Shown: in pieces, positions 14,643-26,177 of the stretch
Layout of the letters: every line of letters starts with the position of its first letter
Numbering within the stretch: the stretch's first letter is position 1
From: Prosapia bicincta
Taxonomy: Eukaryota > Arthropoda > Insecta > Hemiptera > Cercopidae
Direction: 5' to 3'
Assembly: GCA_036971475.1 (NCBI GenBank)
Contig: JBAIZL010000024.1
Span: 1,137,501-1,201,500, forward strand
DNA length: 64,000 bases
Position numbers and translations under genes: made by a program
The notes under the pieces: model-generated
Told to the model about the DNA's origin: nothing
What the model saw: the letters and a program-made list of their open reading frames with translations, nothing else
Databases searched by the model: none

Positions 14643-15591
14643 TCAAATACAAAAATACAGTCGAACTTGGTTGTAACGCCTATTTGGTGTAACGCACCTA
14701 AGCTGTAACGTTAATTGTTTTGGTAGCTCTCTATTATTAATATGACATTCCCTCATGAGAACTAAATTAACTTCTGATTTAGCGTAAAAATGTTGTTGCC
14801 TTGAAAGCCATCTAACTTTTCATGAAAGCGGAAATAGATTTCGATTTGGATGATCGAAAATCTTGGACGCCAGTCTGTCGGCTCTGGCTCATTCACCCTG
14901 TACATCAAGATCAAAACCCTCTAAAACTGAAGTAACTTGAAATCTAATAAACCGAAAGTAGCCAAATAAATTACAAGTTCCTAATATGCCTGAGAGTTCG
15001 ATAAACTCAACTTCCCTGGAAGCAGAACTTAGTCGAAGTAGTAAATGTAGAGACCCAATTGCCCTTAGTTCACCAAATGTGGTAAAATAAAGCCTAAAAG
15101 GAAAACAAACAACCCAATAAACCCGGATGCAACAAGCCATTTTTCATAGCTCAAAAAAAATGTTACTCGTTAATTGAATAATATAACTTGCAGCTTGACG
15201 GTACTTGCAGTATATGATAGAGATTTTTAAAGCAATAATTAACCTTTAAATAAATATTCTAAAGTGATTAAACATTATCAATTGATTTGGGATTGATTTA
15301 TTTGAATAAAATTAAAACTATTGAAAATATTGTAATTTTTAAAACATTTATAGCGAAAATGAGGATGGATTGATTACATTTATAATACAATTGTTTTCAG
15401 AGATACAATCCATTTTCAGAAATACAATTGTATTATACAATCCAATGTAACTAATACTGTATTAACAGAATGAAATAACAGAAAGTTGTCTGTACTTATA
15501 TTCTGCCCTAAATACTAGCCTTATACTACTTATAATACAGTGACATTGCTTCCTCTGGGGATGTAAAACTGTATATTCCGCCACGCGGGAG

Positions 15592-15647
15592 GTAAAGAAA
15601 TGCTCTAAATGGCAGGTCGGTTTGTCTTCCATTTTGAGCATCTTTAC
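15592..15647. other. imperfect hairpin
   Basis: GTAAAGAAATGCTCTAAATG pairs with CATTTTGAGCATCTTTAC across a 16-base loop, about 18 paired positions with a small bulge. It could be the centre of a degraded inverted element or a small RNA hairpin. Nothing in the sequence separates these. Confidence 0.35.
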
Positions 15648-15879
15648 TTTATTTTTCCTCTCTCAAGGCGTGACAATATTCTTTGTAACAACATTTTTAT
15701 CATACATTTAGTCGATCGCCGATCCACGCGGCTCAAATGTGATTCACTACCGTAGATAGATTTCTTGGAAAGGGAATCTAAGATATCTAAATCTAACCTT
15801 CCTTGGAAAACTTCGAATATCAAACTAATTCGGCAAAATTCACGAGCGGCCGGAAAAGGAGGAAAGATTGATATACTTT

Positions 15880-16140
15880 GATTTAAAGTAGAATAGGAAT
15901 GGGTCTGTGGCAGCGTAAGGGTGCGATGTTGACAGTCAACCCGTCCCTGCCAGCGACTGAAATTGCAGAACGAAGCAAGCTACACCACTAGTAAATCACT
16001 CAAACACAGTTACGATGTCACTGAGCGACGAACGGTTGTTTAACGTCAAATTGGCAACAAGGCTCACCCACGCATAAAGATGTGAATTTCCTAATGGCTC
16101 AGACGGCTGTAATCCCCACTCCCTCTGGTTGATTTCACTG
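15880..16140 (+). repeat. dispersed repeat R1, copy 1
   Basis: About 260 bp with landmarks GATTTAAAGTAGAATAGGAA, GCAGAACGAAGCAAGCTACA, TTGGCAACAAGGCTCACCCA and CCTCTGGTTGATTTC. The same blocks recur in the same order and strand at 31248-31304 and 32022-32212. No coding potential or tRNA-like promoter boxes are evident, so its class is unknown. Confidence 0.75.
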
Positions 16141-16987
16141 TGTGTGTGTCTACGCACTCTGAATTACAAAACTTTTATTACAAAATTGATACAGAGCACA
16201 ATAGCGTAGTCATAATAACTGTACACCAATATCCCTTGCTACAAATATTTAAACCCTAGCGTCTCCCTAGCGCCGAGGGCATAAACCATCTAAGGGTGTG
16301 CTCAGTGATGCAGAAGTGACGAGGGTTAACATAAAGGTATCTTCCTTCTAAAATGCCGGGTTCAAAAATGATACCAAACAACAAATGGTTTACTGTGTTT
16401 TATTATTTTCTTTAGTAGTTTGTAATAAGTTTTAGATTATGTTTTATCAAGTTCCACTAAAGTAAACCTTGGGTTGTTTGGTTGCATTTTTCTTGTAATT
16501 ATAAGTAGAATATACATTTATTAACCATTTTCAATTAAAATAAACTGGAGAGGAAATACGGCCGGTTCTGGGACTGGCCTAATCATTTGCGGTTGTACAA
16601 CGTAGGGTGCAATGACTCAAGAAATGTGGTGGGTTTCCCTGTCAACAAACCCAAACGCCATTTCTTAATTTGTAATGTTAAACCAAATCATTCTCGTAAT
16701 AAATAAGTGGCTCTACATAGTCGTTCAAGATTAACTGCGAGCTTCTGAAAAGTATGAGAGTCGGTAAGCTTAGTTACAATTCATTATGTTACTTTAGAAT
16801 TCGAGGCGTATCATGTCCGCAATGAAATGCATTGAAAATTTGCGTCATCCCAGTGCTGAATCTACTATGCTCAGTTGGGCCACGCCATTACCACGGTTCA
16901 TTGCTTTTGTGAATTCCAATTCGGCTGCCAAAACTCTCAGATTATGTCAGGTAGCCCACTCGGCTCTGGGGAAACGGAATTTATTGA

Positions 16988-17035
16988 AACACCTCTGATG
17001 TACATTTCGCTAACACTGTTAGCATTATTAGAAAG
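16988..17035 (-). ncRNA. degenerate hammerhead-like motif
   Basis: Read on the minus strand, stem II (GCTAAC paired with GTTAGC) and GAAA are intact, but the core reads CTAATAA instead of CTGATGA. It is the mirror partner of the motif at 17070-17113 and is presumably inactive. Confidence 0.45.
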
Positions 17036-17069
17036 TTACAAACATACTGAGATCCCAGTATATTTGTAA

Positions 17070-17113
17070 CCTTCTGATGATGCTAACAGTGTTAGCGAAA
17101 TGTACATCAAGGG
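17070..17113 (+). ncRNA. hammerhead-ribozyme-like motif (family H)
   Basis: The order is CCTT (stem I), CTGATGA, one extra T, stem II GCTAAC/GTTAGC around AGT, GAAA, a tiny stem III (TGTACAT), C at the cleavage position, then AAGG closing stem I. All core residues of a type I hammerhead are present. The extra base between the core and stem II is shared with the other motifs in this window. Activity is not shown. Confidence 0.6.
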
Positions 17114-17344
17114 TGTTTAAATATTTGTAGCAAGGGTTATTGTTGTTCAGTTATTAAAACTTTAATTGTTCACGTATAATCGGGTGACGTGTGCAAGGAA
17201 CTACGTCATTGTTTTTTGTCGAAAGCTTACTCTTGATAGATGCTTGCTATTGTGGTGTGATCTCTGTGCTCAAGGGTAACATCTCTGAAGTATAGATAAG
17301 AATCGTTATTTTCTCCATTTGATTGTGAAAACTATGTTATATAG

Positions 17345-17345
17345 G

Positions 17346-17384
<39 letters not shown>
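17345..17384. repeat. (TA)n microsatellite
   Basis: TA repeats abut the left end of the inverted Penelope-like unit that follows. Confidence 0.95.
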
Positions 17385-17390
<6 letters not shown>

Positions 17391-17624
17391 AACAAAAGTC
17401 AAAATACAAATACAAGAATTATATTTGAATTTACAATTCAAAGCTTTTCGTTGGCTAACAGTACCAACATCATCAGGAATGATTCCTGATGATGTTGGTA
17501 CTGTTAGCCAACAAAAAGCTTTGAATTGTAAATTCAAATATAATTCTTGTATTTGTATTTTGACTTTTGTTCTTTATTAATACACAAGAAAACATATTGC
17601 GATATTTATATATATATATATATA
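17385..17624. mobile_element. Penelope-like inverted unit, family D
   Basis: Arms 17385-17480 and 17482-17577 are near-perfect inverted copies about the base at 17481. A non-inverted tail with AATACACAAGAAAACATATT follows, then a second (TA)n tract. No protein-coding part remains. Landmarks AATACAAATACAAGAATT recur in the remnant at 34253-34346, and the hammerhead core is shared with 48433-48801. Confidence 0.75.
17435..17485 (-). ncRNA. hammerhead-ribozyme-like motif (family D)
   Basis: Minus strand: ATTC (stem I), CTGATGA, extra T, stem II GTTGG/CCAAC, GAAA, AGCTTT (short stem III and cleavage position), GAAT closing stem I. The + strand partner (about 17480-17528) has AAAA in place of GAAA, so only this copy keeps the core. 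Confidence 0.6.
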
Positions 17625-17829
17625 TATTTGTATACATCAACAAGTTCTCAAGATATATTGTTGTCTAAGGCCCGAACCAAGTCTGTCACTGTAGGATTAC
17701 AAAATTATCAGTTGTCGGGTGAAATGTGTTTATTTAGTAAATAAATATTTATATTAAAAGTTAAATACAATTATCTGGCGTTAAATTAACTTAACCAGCT
17801 TTCGTTTCATACTTAGATTGTAACTCTTG

Positions 17830-17907
17830 ATCTTATATAAGGGGGGGGGGGTTGCCTCACATTAGTGTTTAAATGGGGCGCTGAGTCTAAAAATTTGAGA
17901 GCCCCTG
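17830..17907 (-). mobile_element. solo hAT-type end fragment
   Basis: Read on the minus strand it starts CAGGGGCTCTCAAATTTTTA and continues GACTCAGCGCCCC. This is the usual style of hAT (Charlie-like) terminal inverted repeats. No matching opposite end was found, and a poly-G run (about 17841-17851) interrupts the fragment. Confidence 0.4.
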
Positions 17908-18432
17908 GTCTAGTGTATATTTATTGTATAAAACCATTACAAAAAAACTTGGTTTACAAATTTTTACATAAAAGTAACTAGTAAATATTGCTTTAAATTA
18001 TAGAACTAATTAACTTAGGAGAATTTAAAAGATCCGACAAATATAGGTAAAGTCTTTGTTTTACATAGAGGCTTCTTGTCAACTTGCGACAACAAGGATG
18101 AACTTCCCGCTTGAGAGAGATCAAAGGAATACACGAGCACTACCGGGAACTTCTATAATGCTTTAGCGGCAAACCGCTGTAATGGTACCGCCTCTGTAAC
18201 AGAGACCGGGTCAGTTGCTATCGAAGCGAAAGTGTTTTCATTTATACTTGAATGTGCATTCTGTAAACGTATTTTTCTTTAAAAATGTATTTAATTAATC
18301 TAATGCTTTATAGACTTTGCAATTTCACTATTTATAGCATTGCCTCAGCACAAGGCTCTGACACAGCGATATTCGGATGTAACGTCTTACATTATACAAT
18401 CCATTCGATGACGCTAAAACCGAGTTCGACTG

Positions 18433-19189
18433 TAGTTTCATGATATAAGCTCATTCTGATTTAAAATTATTGGCGGGGGAATGCGTTGGAGCCATTTTTG
18501 AACTGACAAAAATGAGAGTTGTAATATGAAGCCTTAAAATCTGATTGCAGTAGACAATCCAGCAATACACAGTGTTAAATAAGCCAAATCTGAGGTTCTG
18601 GCCCTTAGGTAAGGTCAACTGAGAGTGGATAAACGCCTGATTGCACTACCTGGGCCGAACTAATCAGGCTATTCGGAAGGTTCTACTGGTCCCGAGGAGT
18701 TTTTGGAAAAGCGGTCGAATTCTTGGTGTCTGATTGTAGTTCGTCCCGTACCAGGTTCAGGCCGGTCACCAGTCCGCCATAAGGCTTTGCAGTGCACCGT
18801 AAGTTGAGATCACCAGGCCTGACAGTAAGGCCGAAAGACTCTTGCAGACTGGTACCACGGGTCGTGGCACCAAGCCTTCGTCTCGAGTTCGAGGTTGGAT
18901 TCATGGGGGCGTGGATTCAAATTGCTTGATAATACATACTTCCCATTATGTGCATCTACTTTTGTGTTATTTGTTGCTCAGAGGTAAGTTCCGAAAGGCT
19001 AGGTTTCTTAAGTCATAACTCTTCTTACATTCGTCATCTTCCTTTCTTCGTACAAACTTTCACAATGACACACTCGGTAATGTTTAATGAAACTGCACGG
19101 AAGAGAACAATAATTATACTTCAGCATTTACTATAGAAACTGAATGAAGTGGGATTGCTGGCGAAGACTTGTTTGTTGGTTAGGGTTGC
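18433..19189. other. unrecognised DNA with a GC-richer block
   Basis: 18556-18905 is clearly less AT-rich than its surroundings and contains a 73-codon open frame on the minus strand (18683-18904). I recognise no family. It may be a fragment of an unknown repeat or exon. Confidence 0.35.
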
Positions 19190-20010
19190 TAAATATGGTT
19201 CCTAGTTAGGGTAGCTAAGTATCGTTCCTATGTAGGGTTTCTGGACTGGAAGCAAGGTAGGGTTGTTGGATAAAGCTGCTAGGCAGGGAGCTGGTTAAGG
19301 TTCCTAAATAGGGATGCTTGGCAGGTTTGCTGGACACTGTTTCTGGGTAGGGTTGCTGGACAGGAAGCTGGGTAGAGTTACTGGGTGGTGTTTCTGGATA
19401 GGGAGCTGGGCAGGTTTGCTGGATAGGGTTTCTGAGTAGAGTTGCTGGACAGGGAGCTTTGTAGGTTTACTGGGTAGGTTTGCTGGACAGGGAGCTGGGT
19501 AGGGTTGCTGAATAGGGTTTCTGAGTTGAGTTGCTGGAGAGGAAGTTGGATAAAATTACTGAGCAGACTTGCTAGACAAGGAACTGGGTAGATTTTTGGG
19601 TAAGGTTGCTTAACAGAGAGGTGGGTAGGGTTGCTGGGCAGATATGCTGGATAGATGTCGTAGGCAGGGTTGCTGGATACGGTTCCTGGGAAGAGTTGCT
19701 TCATAGGGAACTGGGTAGGGTATCTGGGTAAGGAGCTGGCCAGAATTGCTGGATAGGGTTGTTGGGCAGGGCTCCTGAGTAGAGTTGCTGGGCACTTGGG
19801 CAGGGCTTATGGATAGGGGTGCTGCGCAAAGTTGCTGGGAGAGATTCTGAGTAGGGATGGTAGACAGGATGCTGGATAGGGTTGCTGGATAGGGTGTTGT
19901 GCAGGGTTTCTGAGCAGGGTTGCTGGGCAGGAAGCTGTTTAGCGTTTCTGGGCACTTGGGCATGGTTTATGGATAGGGCTGCTGCACATAATTGCTGGGT
20001 AGGGTTGCTA
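19190..20010. repeat. degenerate ~13-bp minisatellite
   Basis: Variants of CTGGGTAGGGTTG and CTGGACAGGGAG follow one another at spacings of 12-13 bases for about 800 bases. The minus-strand frames rich in Pro, Gln, Ser and Asn across it are by-products of the repeat, not genes. Confidence 0.85.
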
Positions 20011-21280
20011 AACAGGGTAGAAAGTAAAGTTCGCAAATTCGAAATAATGAAACTAAATTTCTAAGGACTTTTCGAGACCTAAAAAATAGCAAGCTTTCAC
20101 TTTGTACAAATTTGAGGGTTGCACGAAACCTTTGAAAAATGTCAACCTTAATGGAAAAATATAACTTACTGCATGCTGAAAAATAATACCAGACAAACTG
20201 GCAACTTGAAATATCTCATTCGAATAAAGAGAAAGTTGTAAAACTTCTGGCGAAATTAAATGCAAGAGGGAATCTTTTGAAAGTTATGGAAAAGAAATAT
20301 TCGATCGGAAAAAGAAAAGTTAGGATTTTTTTGAAGAATATGGAAACACTTGCTTAGGGAGAGAATTTGTAAAATTGAAAAATAATTTGTGACCTTAACA
20401 TGTATAAAACAGGTATTATGAAAGTAGATGTTTTTATATTCGGTAGTAGATATATTGCCTACACTGAGCTTCATACATTTGCCTTCGTCACCTCCTAGAC
20501 TCAAAACTAAGTCAAGCTCTTTGTAACCACTGATGTAAATTAAAACGTTTTTAATTATGCTGTTACGGCGTTTTGTTTATGCCTTCGTAATAACTATAAA
20601 CGTCGCCTTTGCTCATCACAGAAGTCTGCTTCGACATCTTGGCGTGGTAATGAGACAATAAAAGCAACACATGAAACACTCAATAATAATATGTTGTGGT
20701 GCAACTACGTTTAAAGGACTGATTGTGATCTAAATTTAGCGTTCAAAATTCTTGAGGTTGTAGAAATAATCTAAATGACACATATAAGCAAAGTTAATGT
20801 TTTAAATTCACTAGTAGAAAGCTACAAGCGATAATAGGCAAGCGTATATCACTTTCTAGTAGTATTAACAAATACCATTAACCCCTATACAATCTATTAA
20901 TTTCGTTTTAACGCTTATCAGACAATTTAATAGTTTATTTCTAACTTGCGTTATTACTGTCTACGCTAGTAAACACGCCTCGGAAGTGTGGCATGGACTG
21001 TCGTGTACCGACTTGCTCACCACTACTGGTTGGCTAATGACGTCACAACCTTTCGTCCGTTAACCGCCATAACTCCAAAGCACAATGCTTTATAAACTTA
21101 GACTTAATGGTTTATGAAAGGTGGAAGTCGTGCTGCAAAGCTCACAAGAGGTAACCAGTGAAAACAAAAGGTTTATCCCCACTCTTTACGCAATATATTC
21201 TTTAAAATCTATATTTTCATTAAAGATTTGAAACCATTTTAAAACCATTTGAAAAACTAGAAGTTTAATATACTCTAAAC
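20011..21280. other. unannotated AT-rich DNA
   Basis: Only short open frames without recognisable families. No repeat structure noticed. Confidence 0.5.
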
Positions 21281-21660
21281 TAAGGATGGGTCGATTCCGA
21301 TTCTTGATTCCAGAAATCGTTGATTCAGATGGTATCAGTTAATTGTCGATACTCGATTCTCTATTGATAAGAGTGGCGATTCCGACTCTTGGTTTTATAA
21401 CTGATAAAACACGTGTGCGGAGTAATTTATTGGAAAAATAGTTAATTATTAACAATGCCTTTTTTATGTATTAGTTGCTTTGAATGAATTTAACTAATAA
21501 AGCAAACCCCTAATGAAAATATTATTATTATTTATGACGCAACAACAAAGAGAATTAGAAGCATTTCTGGTCCGTTTGTTAGTCACCGCTCTTCTCTTTC
21601 TGGAGTCCCACTCTCACCGGGCAGTCTAGACACTCTCTCTCTCTCTCTCCGGCCGCCACC
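21281..21660 (+). mobile_element. hAT-type MITE, truncated copy
   Basis: Begins TAAGGATGGGTCGATTCCGA and follows the same internal order as the full copies at 28071-28824 and 46664-47496 (GGTATC, GATACTCGATTCT, GGAGTAATTTATTGGAAAAA, then a CT-rich tract at about 21634-21650). The right terminal repeat was not found, so the copy is truncated. Confidence 0.7.
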
Positions 21661-22889
21661 GCTTCATAGAAGTCAAAACAAAACACAAAGAAAAGGTAGT
21701 AGTTCCAATTTCTCCAGCTCTACAAACTGAAATGGCTCAAGTAATATTGTAATTGCGAACTGAAGTCCTCATTTGTAGCTTTAAATAAATCATTACGTTT
21801 GAGGGGCTGACCGGGGGGATATTTTTAAGGACACGGGGATATTATTTCCCACTATTTAAAAATAAATTGACAATGCTGTACAGATTTGTAAGTTGTTTAG
21901 CTATTATAAATGGTACAATTTATTATACCATTTAAATGGTATATTAATTATATATAATTATGTATTTATAATTTATTTATTATTTATCTTTTATTTATTT
22001 ATTTATATATTTATTATATATTAATTTATTTAAATTATTCAATTTCAATTATTGCTTTGAAAAGTTTAAAGACAATTTTTTAAATTCTACTCCTATTTTA
22101 TAAGTTGCAAACCAAAGAATGTCTCAGACAACTGCAAATTCTAAAGAATATCTGAACGGTTCTAAGCTAATTAAATTTAATATAATGTACTTTTTTTCTG
22201 CTACCAAGACCACACTAACTGTAATTTGAGTGCTAGCTGATTGACTTTAGGTAGATATGACAGATAAGCCTATGATATAATCCCATCTAGCTCCTTCATT
22301 CTGTTGGCGTAGCCTATAGTGACAGTTTATGCACGCGCGCGCCCTGCTATTGTTATTCAAGGCGGAGGTTTTCTAACGGAAGCTGCATTTCATGTTTTGA
22401 GGCTGCTTTATGAGCGGGCGGAGATGAGTCAAAGAATTATCTTCTCATTAATCATTGCTCTAAATGCAACTGAAATAACCTTGTCAAGGAAATATGCATT
22501 CCTCGCTTATCACTTGTTACTTTCTGAACATAAACATCGTTGTGTGAATACATAAAAGAAAAAAGCAAGTAACATTAGGCCTACATGGCGCAATCGCCTT
22601 ACTCATTCAAGATTGAATATGTAAGAACATAACTGAGTAAAGACGGTAGCTTATATGGTAAATTATTCGACCCAATTTAGCGAAATTGATTCATTTCCCC
22701 TTGCTGCTAAATTTAACAAGGCTGCAAAGTTATAAATTAAGAAAAACTATAGAAGAACCAAGGATCACAATAAAAGCCAATGTATTTAGTTCGAAGAAAA
22801 AATGAATGCAGACAACACCAAAAGGATATTCCAATAACTGAAAAAAACCTTTCGATTCTAAAGAGGAAAGTGTCTTTGTCAGATCACAT
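21661..22889. other. unannotated DNA
   Basis: The AT-rich stretch at 21900-22050 is dominated by TTTAT-like words. A 78-codon open frame at 22319-22555 has no recognisable family. Confidence 0.45.
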
Positions 22890-23765
22890 TGGCAGCATAT
22901 ACGTACAGGAAATAAGGAAATATACAAGAAACATACAGGACATATACAGAAAACATACAACAAATATAAATAATATGCAGTACATGCGGGATAAATATGG
23001 GAAATATAGAAGACATACAGGAAATATACACGATACATACAACCAATATAAAAATTACACAGGATATCCAGGAAACATATAATATGAGATACAGACAAAT
23101 AAAGGAAATTTATAGGAAATATACTAGAAGTACAGGAAGTTTTCAGGAAACGTAAAGGTAATATACAACAAATAAAGAAAATATATAAGTGAACGAATTA
23201 CATGATATATTCCAGAAATATAGGACATGTATAGGGTATAAAGGAAATAAACACAATATAGAGAATCAATAGAAGAAATATACAGGATATCCAGGGAACG
23301 TAGGAGATATAGAGAAATAAAGGAACTGCACAGGATATACAGGAAATATGCAAGATGTAGGAGCTTACAAGAAATATGTAGGGTATCCAAAGAACATATA
23401 GTAGATAAGTAGAAGTACATGAAATATAGGCTACAAGATTTACAGAAAATGTAGAAGAAATACTGGAAATTTACAAAAATTACAGTAAACATTTAAAACA
23501 AATTTAGAAGAAATACTAAACATGTGTAAGGAAAACAATAAATACAGAAAATGTGCAAGGAAACAAGAAACAAACGGGAAAATATACAAGACATGCTAAA
23601 AGTATACATGGTACACAGGATACACAATATGGGATAAGAAATATAGAAATTATCAGAATTCAAAGAAAACGCACGGGAAATAAACAAAAAATTAATAAAA
23701 TATAACAAAATACAGGAAATATATAATAAATACAGAGAAAATATAGGATATATGCAGAAAATATG
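22890..23765. repeat. degenerate ~11-bp minisatellite
   Basis: Variants of CAGGAAATATA repeat at about 11-base spacing (for example TACAAGAAACATACAGGACA near 22922). Purine-rich on the + strand. The Tyr/Ile/Cys/Leu-rich minus-strand frames of up to 122 codons are repeat artefacts. Confidence 0.8.
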
Positions 23766-23907
23766 TTTTTCTTCTCTTCTAGTTATAGGGTGACCATCAT
23801 CTCTATTTTACACACTCTACCTTCTCGCCCTTTCTTCATGGTCATGTGGCAGTTACAACCTACGTCCCCACGTGGCCTATTTTCTCCTACCTTATCCCAT
23901 ATAAATG

Positions 23908-23976
<69 letters not shown>
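23908..23976. repeat. (TA)n microsatellite
   Basis: About 70 bases of TA repeats with one early interruption. Confidence 0.95.
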
Positions 23977-23980
<4 letters not shown>

Positions 23981-25649
23981 TAATTTATATCCTGTAGCCT
24001 ATAATCGTTAACATTTTAGATCGACTGTAACCTTTAAACACATCACACTTTCATTATAATTGGCTGTGATTATCTTGATTTCACTGATTAAATCATATCA
24101 AGAACTAAAAACATATCCTAAACGAGCACACACACTTCGAATCTAACAACCTTTTCCATTACACAACCCGTCCATCTCATACCCATAAATCATACGCTTG
24201 TAACCTTGAGCGATCGCCGCCAGTAGCAGGTCAGGCCACTTCAATGAAATGACGGCAAGTGAATAGTTTTCACTAGTACTTTGAATAGCTACTTATGATT
24301 TTCATTATACAAGTAATGCGCACCCCCAAACATACTACCCTGCTCTCTAGTTCCTGCGGATATGGACCAATGCTAGGTAAGTACGAGTACCTTCCCCACT
24401 GGGAGAGGCTCTGGATTTATCTCGCAACCTTTCACGCCCCATTGCATGCTCTAATCGCGGAAGTGGCTTATTAACGGAGTTTACTAGGCTAAACTAATTG
24501 TAGCGCACTATGCCTCGCTGTTTTACTTGCTATTGCAAATTACAATCTTCTAGTCATCTATTTGTCCCAAACAGTTACAAACTCAATTTGTATTGTCCTG
24601 CCTAATTATAATACCCCCAACTAGGCTTCTGTTGTGAAGATACTCATCCACGACGTATATTTTTTCACTGAAAATTTTTAAAGTGAAACTTCTATAACGA
24701 CGACTACAAAAACTTATTGGATGGAAATAAACATGCAATTTCACGTCAGTATAATTTGAGTTCCCTCAAAGTGAATTAAATGATAACATATGATTTCGTA
24801 TATCACCTATTTAACGCTACATGATCAATTATTTTTTTTATAAGTATGTTATGTTACTTTATTTATTGAACTTTGTTTAAAAAAAAGGTTATTATTAGTT
24901 TTAATCAATTAATAAATATATTAATTTATTAGAATTTTGATAATTCTTGATATAAAACTTGAATGAAAAGTGTATAAATCAATATTTTCGGCAATTTTCG
25001 TTGAAAATTTGTAAATTAGCTTCAACTTGTTATTTGTAGTTATAATTTTGGTGTTAAATGTAAATAAAATCTGAATTATTGCTTCTTATATTATACATAG
25101 TGACAATGAATTGAAGAGTATATTTTCTCATGTATAGTATTATATTCTTCCACCAATTTAGTTTTCCAACATTCCATTTGTCACTTTGATTATTTATTGC
25201 ATACAATAATAAGCTTACGAAGAGTGTAATATTTTATAAAATCACGGTTGAAACGTTGGCAAAGTATTAATTGACTTGTGCAATTTATTAGTATTTCTAC
25301 AATTGTAAAATTATGCTGTTTTTAATGCACTTCACTAAGAAATGAACACTTTAGTTGCAGACACATAGTTGATTGCAGGTTGCAGCTTAATTGATGTAGG
25401 GGTAACATTTTTCTGAATGATTCACTGTTACGGAATAAGAAGACACACGAAAGCAAATGGAGTCATTAGGATGGTTTAAACCACGAGGTAAGGCAACAGT
25501 TGTTCTATATAACGTTATATCTCTTATAAACTTGGTGAACGATCGATCACAACAACTTTAAGGAAAGTCATGGATATCGTCAGGAAAAAAGTGGTGGTAG
25601 CGTCTTAGACCGCGGCTCCACCTGCCTTTATTAATCAGGCCACACAGTG
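23977..25649. other. unannotated AT-rich DNA
   Basis: No coding region or repeat recognised on either strand. Confidence 0.5.
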
Positions 25650-26055
25650 TGGTTGGTACGTTTGAGGAATGGGAAGGCAGTGGACAAACAGTGGTGGTTC
25701 CGCTAGCGACAATCTGTAGCGTCTGATCGTTTACTACGCGCTGCAGGGTGAAGTGTCGCGCGAAGATGGAACCTGTTCTATTTTCGCGCTACTTTCCGCC
25801 GTCAACAAGTTGCTCCAAGCCAGGCTTGTGCGACGACACTACCGCTTGTGGTTCGTAAGTTTGAGGAACGGAAAAGCAGTGGACAAACAGTGGTGGTTCC
25901 GCTAGCGACAGTATGCAGCGTCTAACCGTTTACTGCGCGCTGCAGGGTGAAGTGTCTCGCGAAGATGGAACCTGTTCTATTTTCGCGCTAATTTCCGCCG
26001 TCAACAAGCTGCTCCAAGCCAGGCATCGTGCGACGACACTACCGTTTGTTGTTGG
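25650..26055. repeat. 200-bp tandem duplication, GC-richer
   Basis: Two copies about 200 bp apart share GTGGACAAACAGTGGTGGTT, CGCTGCAGGGTGAAGTGTC, CGCGAAGATGGAACCTGTTC and TTTCCGCCGTCAACAAG. Copies differ at a small number of scattered bases. The segment is CpG-rich compared with its surroundings. A 60-codon open frame (25913-26095) lies in copy 2 but is not conserved as an open frame in copy 1, so coding is unlikely. Confidence 0.85.
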
Positions 26056-26177
26056 TATTCTGATGCCTGTCGAGACACCCAACTGTCGCGTGTAGCACAC
26101 GAAACTTACAGCGCGATAGACAAGTGAAAGTAGTTTAATCGAAAATGAAACATTGGCTTCATTAGAAAAATTATATT

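Larger units (their letters stand above)
16223..17148. mobile_element. inverted Penelope-like relic (family H)
   Basis: Outer sequences are inverted: CTTGCTACAAATATTTAAAC (from about 16233) against GTTTAAATATTTGTAGCAAG (to about 17135). Inner arms 16988-17035 and 17062-17113 are also inverted and carry a hammerhead-like motif each. The 16259-16985 interior contains no recognisable protein. An open frame of 61 codons at 16813-16998 has no family match and is probably noise. Confidence 0.55.
14658..18432. mobile_element. possible old Tigger/pogo-type element defined by TIRs
   Basis: CAGTCGAACTTGGTTGTAAC begins at 14658 directly after TA. Its approximate inverse, GCTAAAACCGAGTTCGACTG, ends at 18432 directly before TA. 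The TIR sequence and TA duplication fit the pogo/Tigger group. No transposase is recognisable between them, and several other repeats lie inside. The pairing could be two solo ends of the same family rather than one element. Confidence 0.4.

Noticed and set aside
19378..20036. Pro/Gln/Ser-rich secreted-like proteins on the minus strand
   Set aside because: By-product of the degenerate 13-bp minisatellite. No signal peptide or conserved frame.
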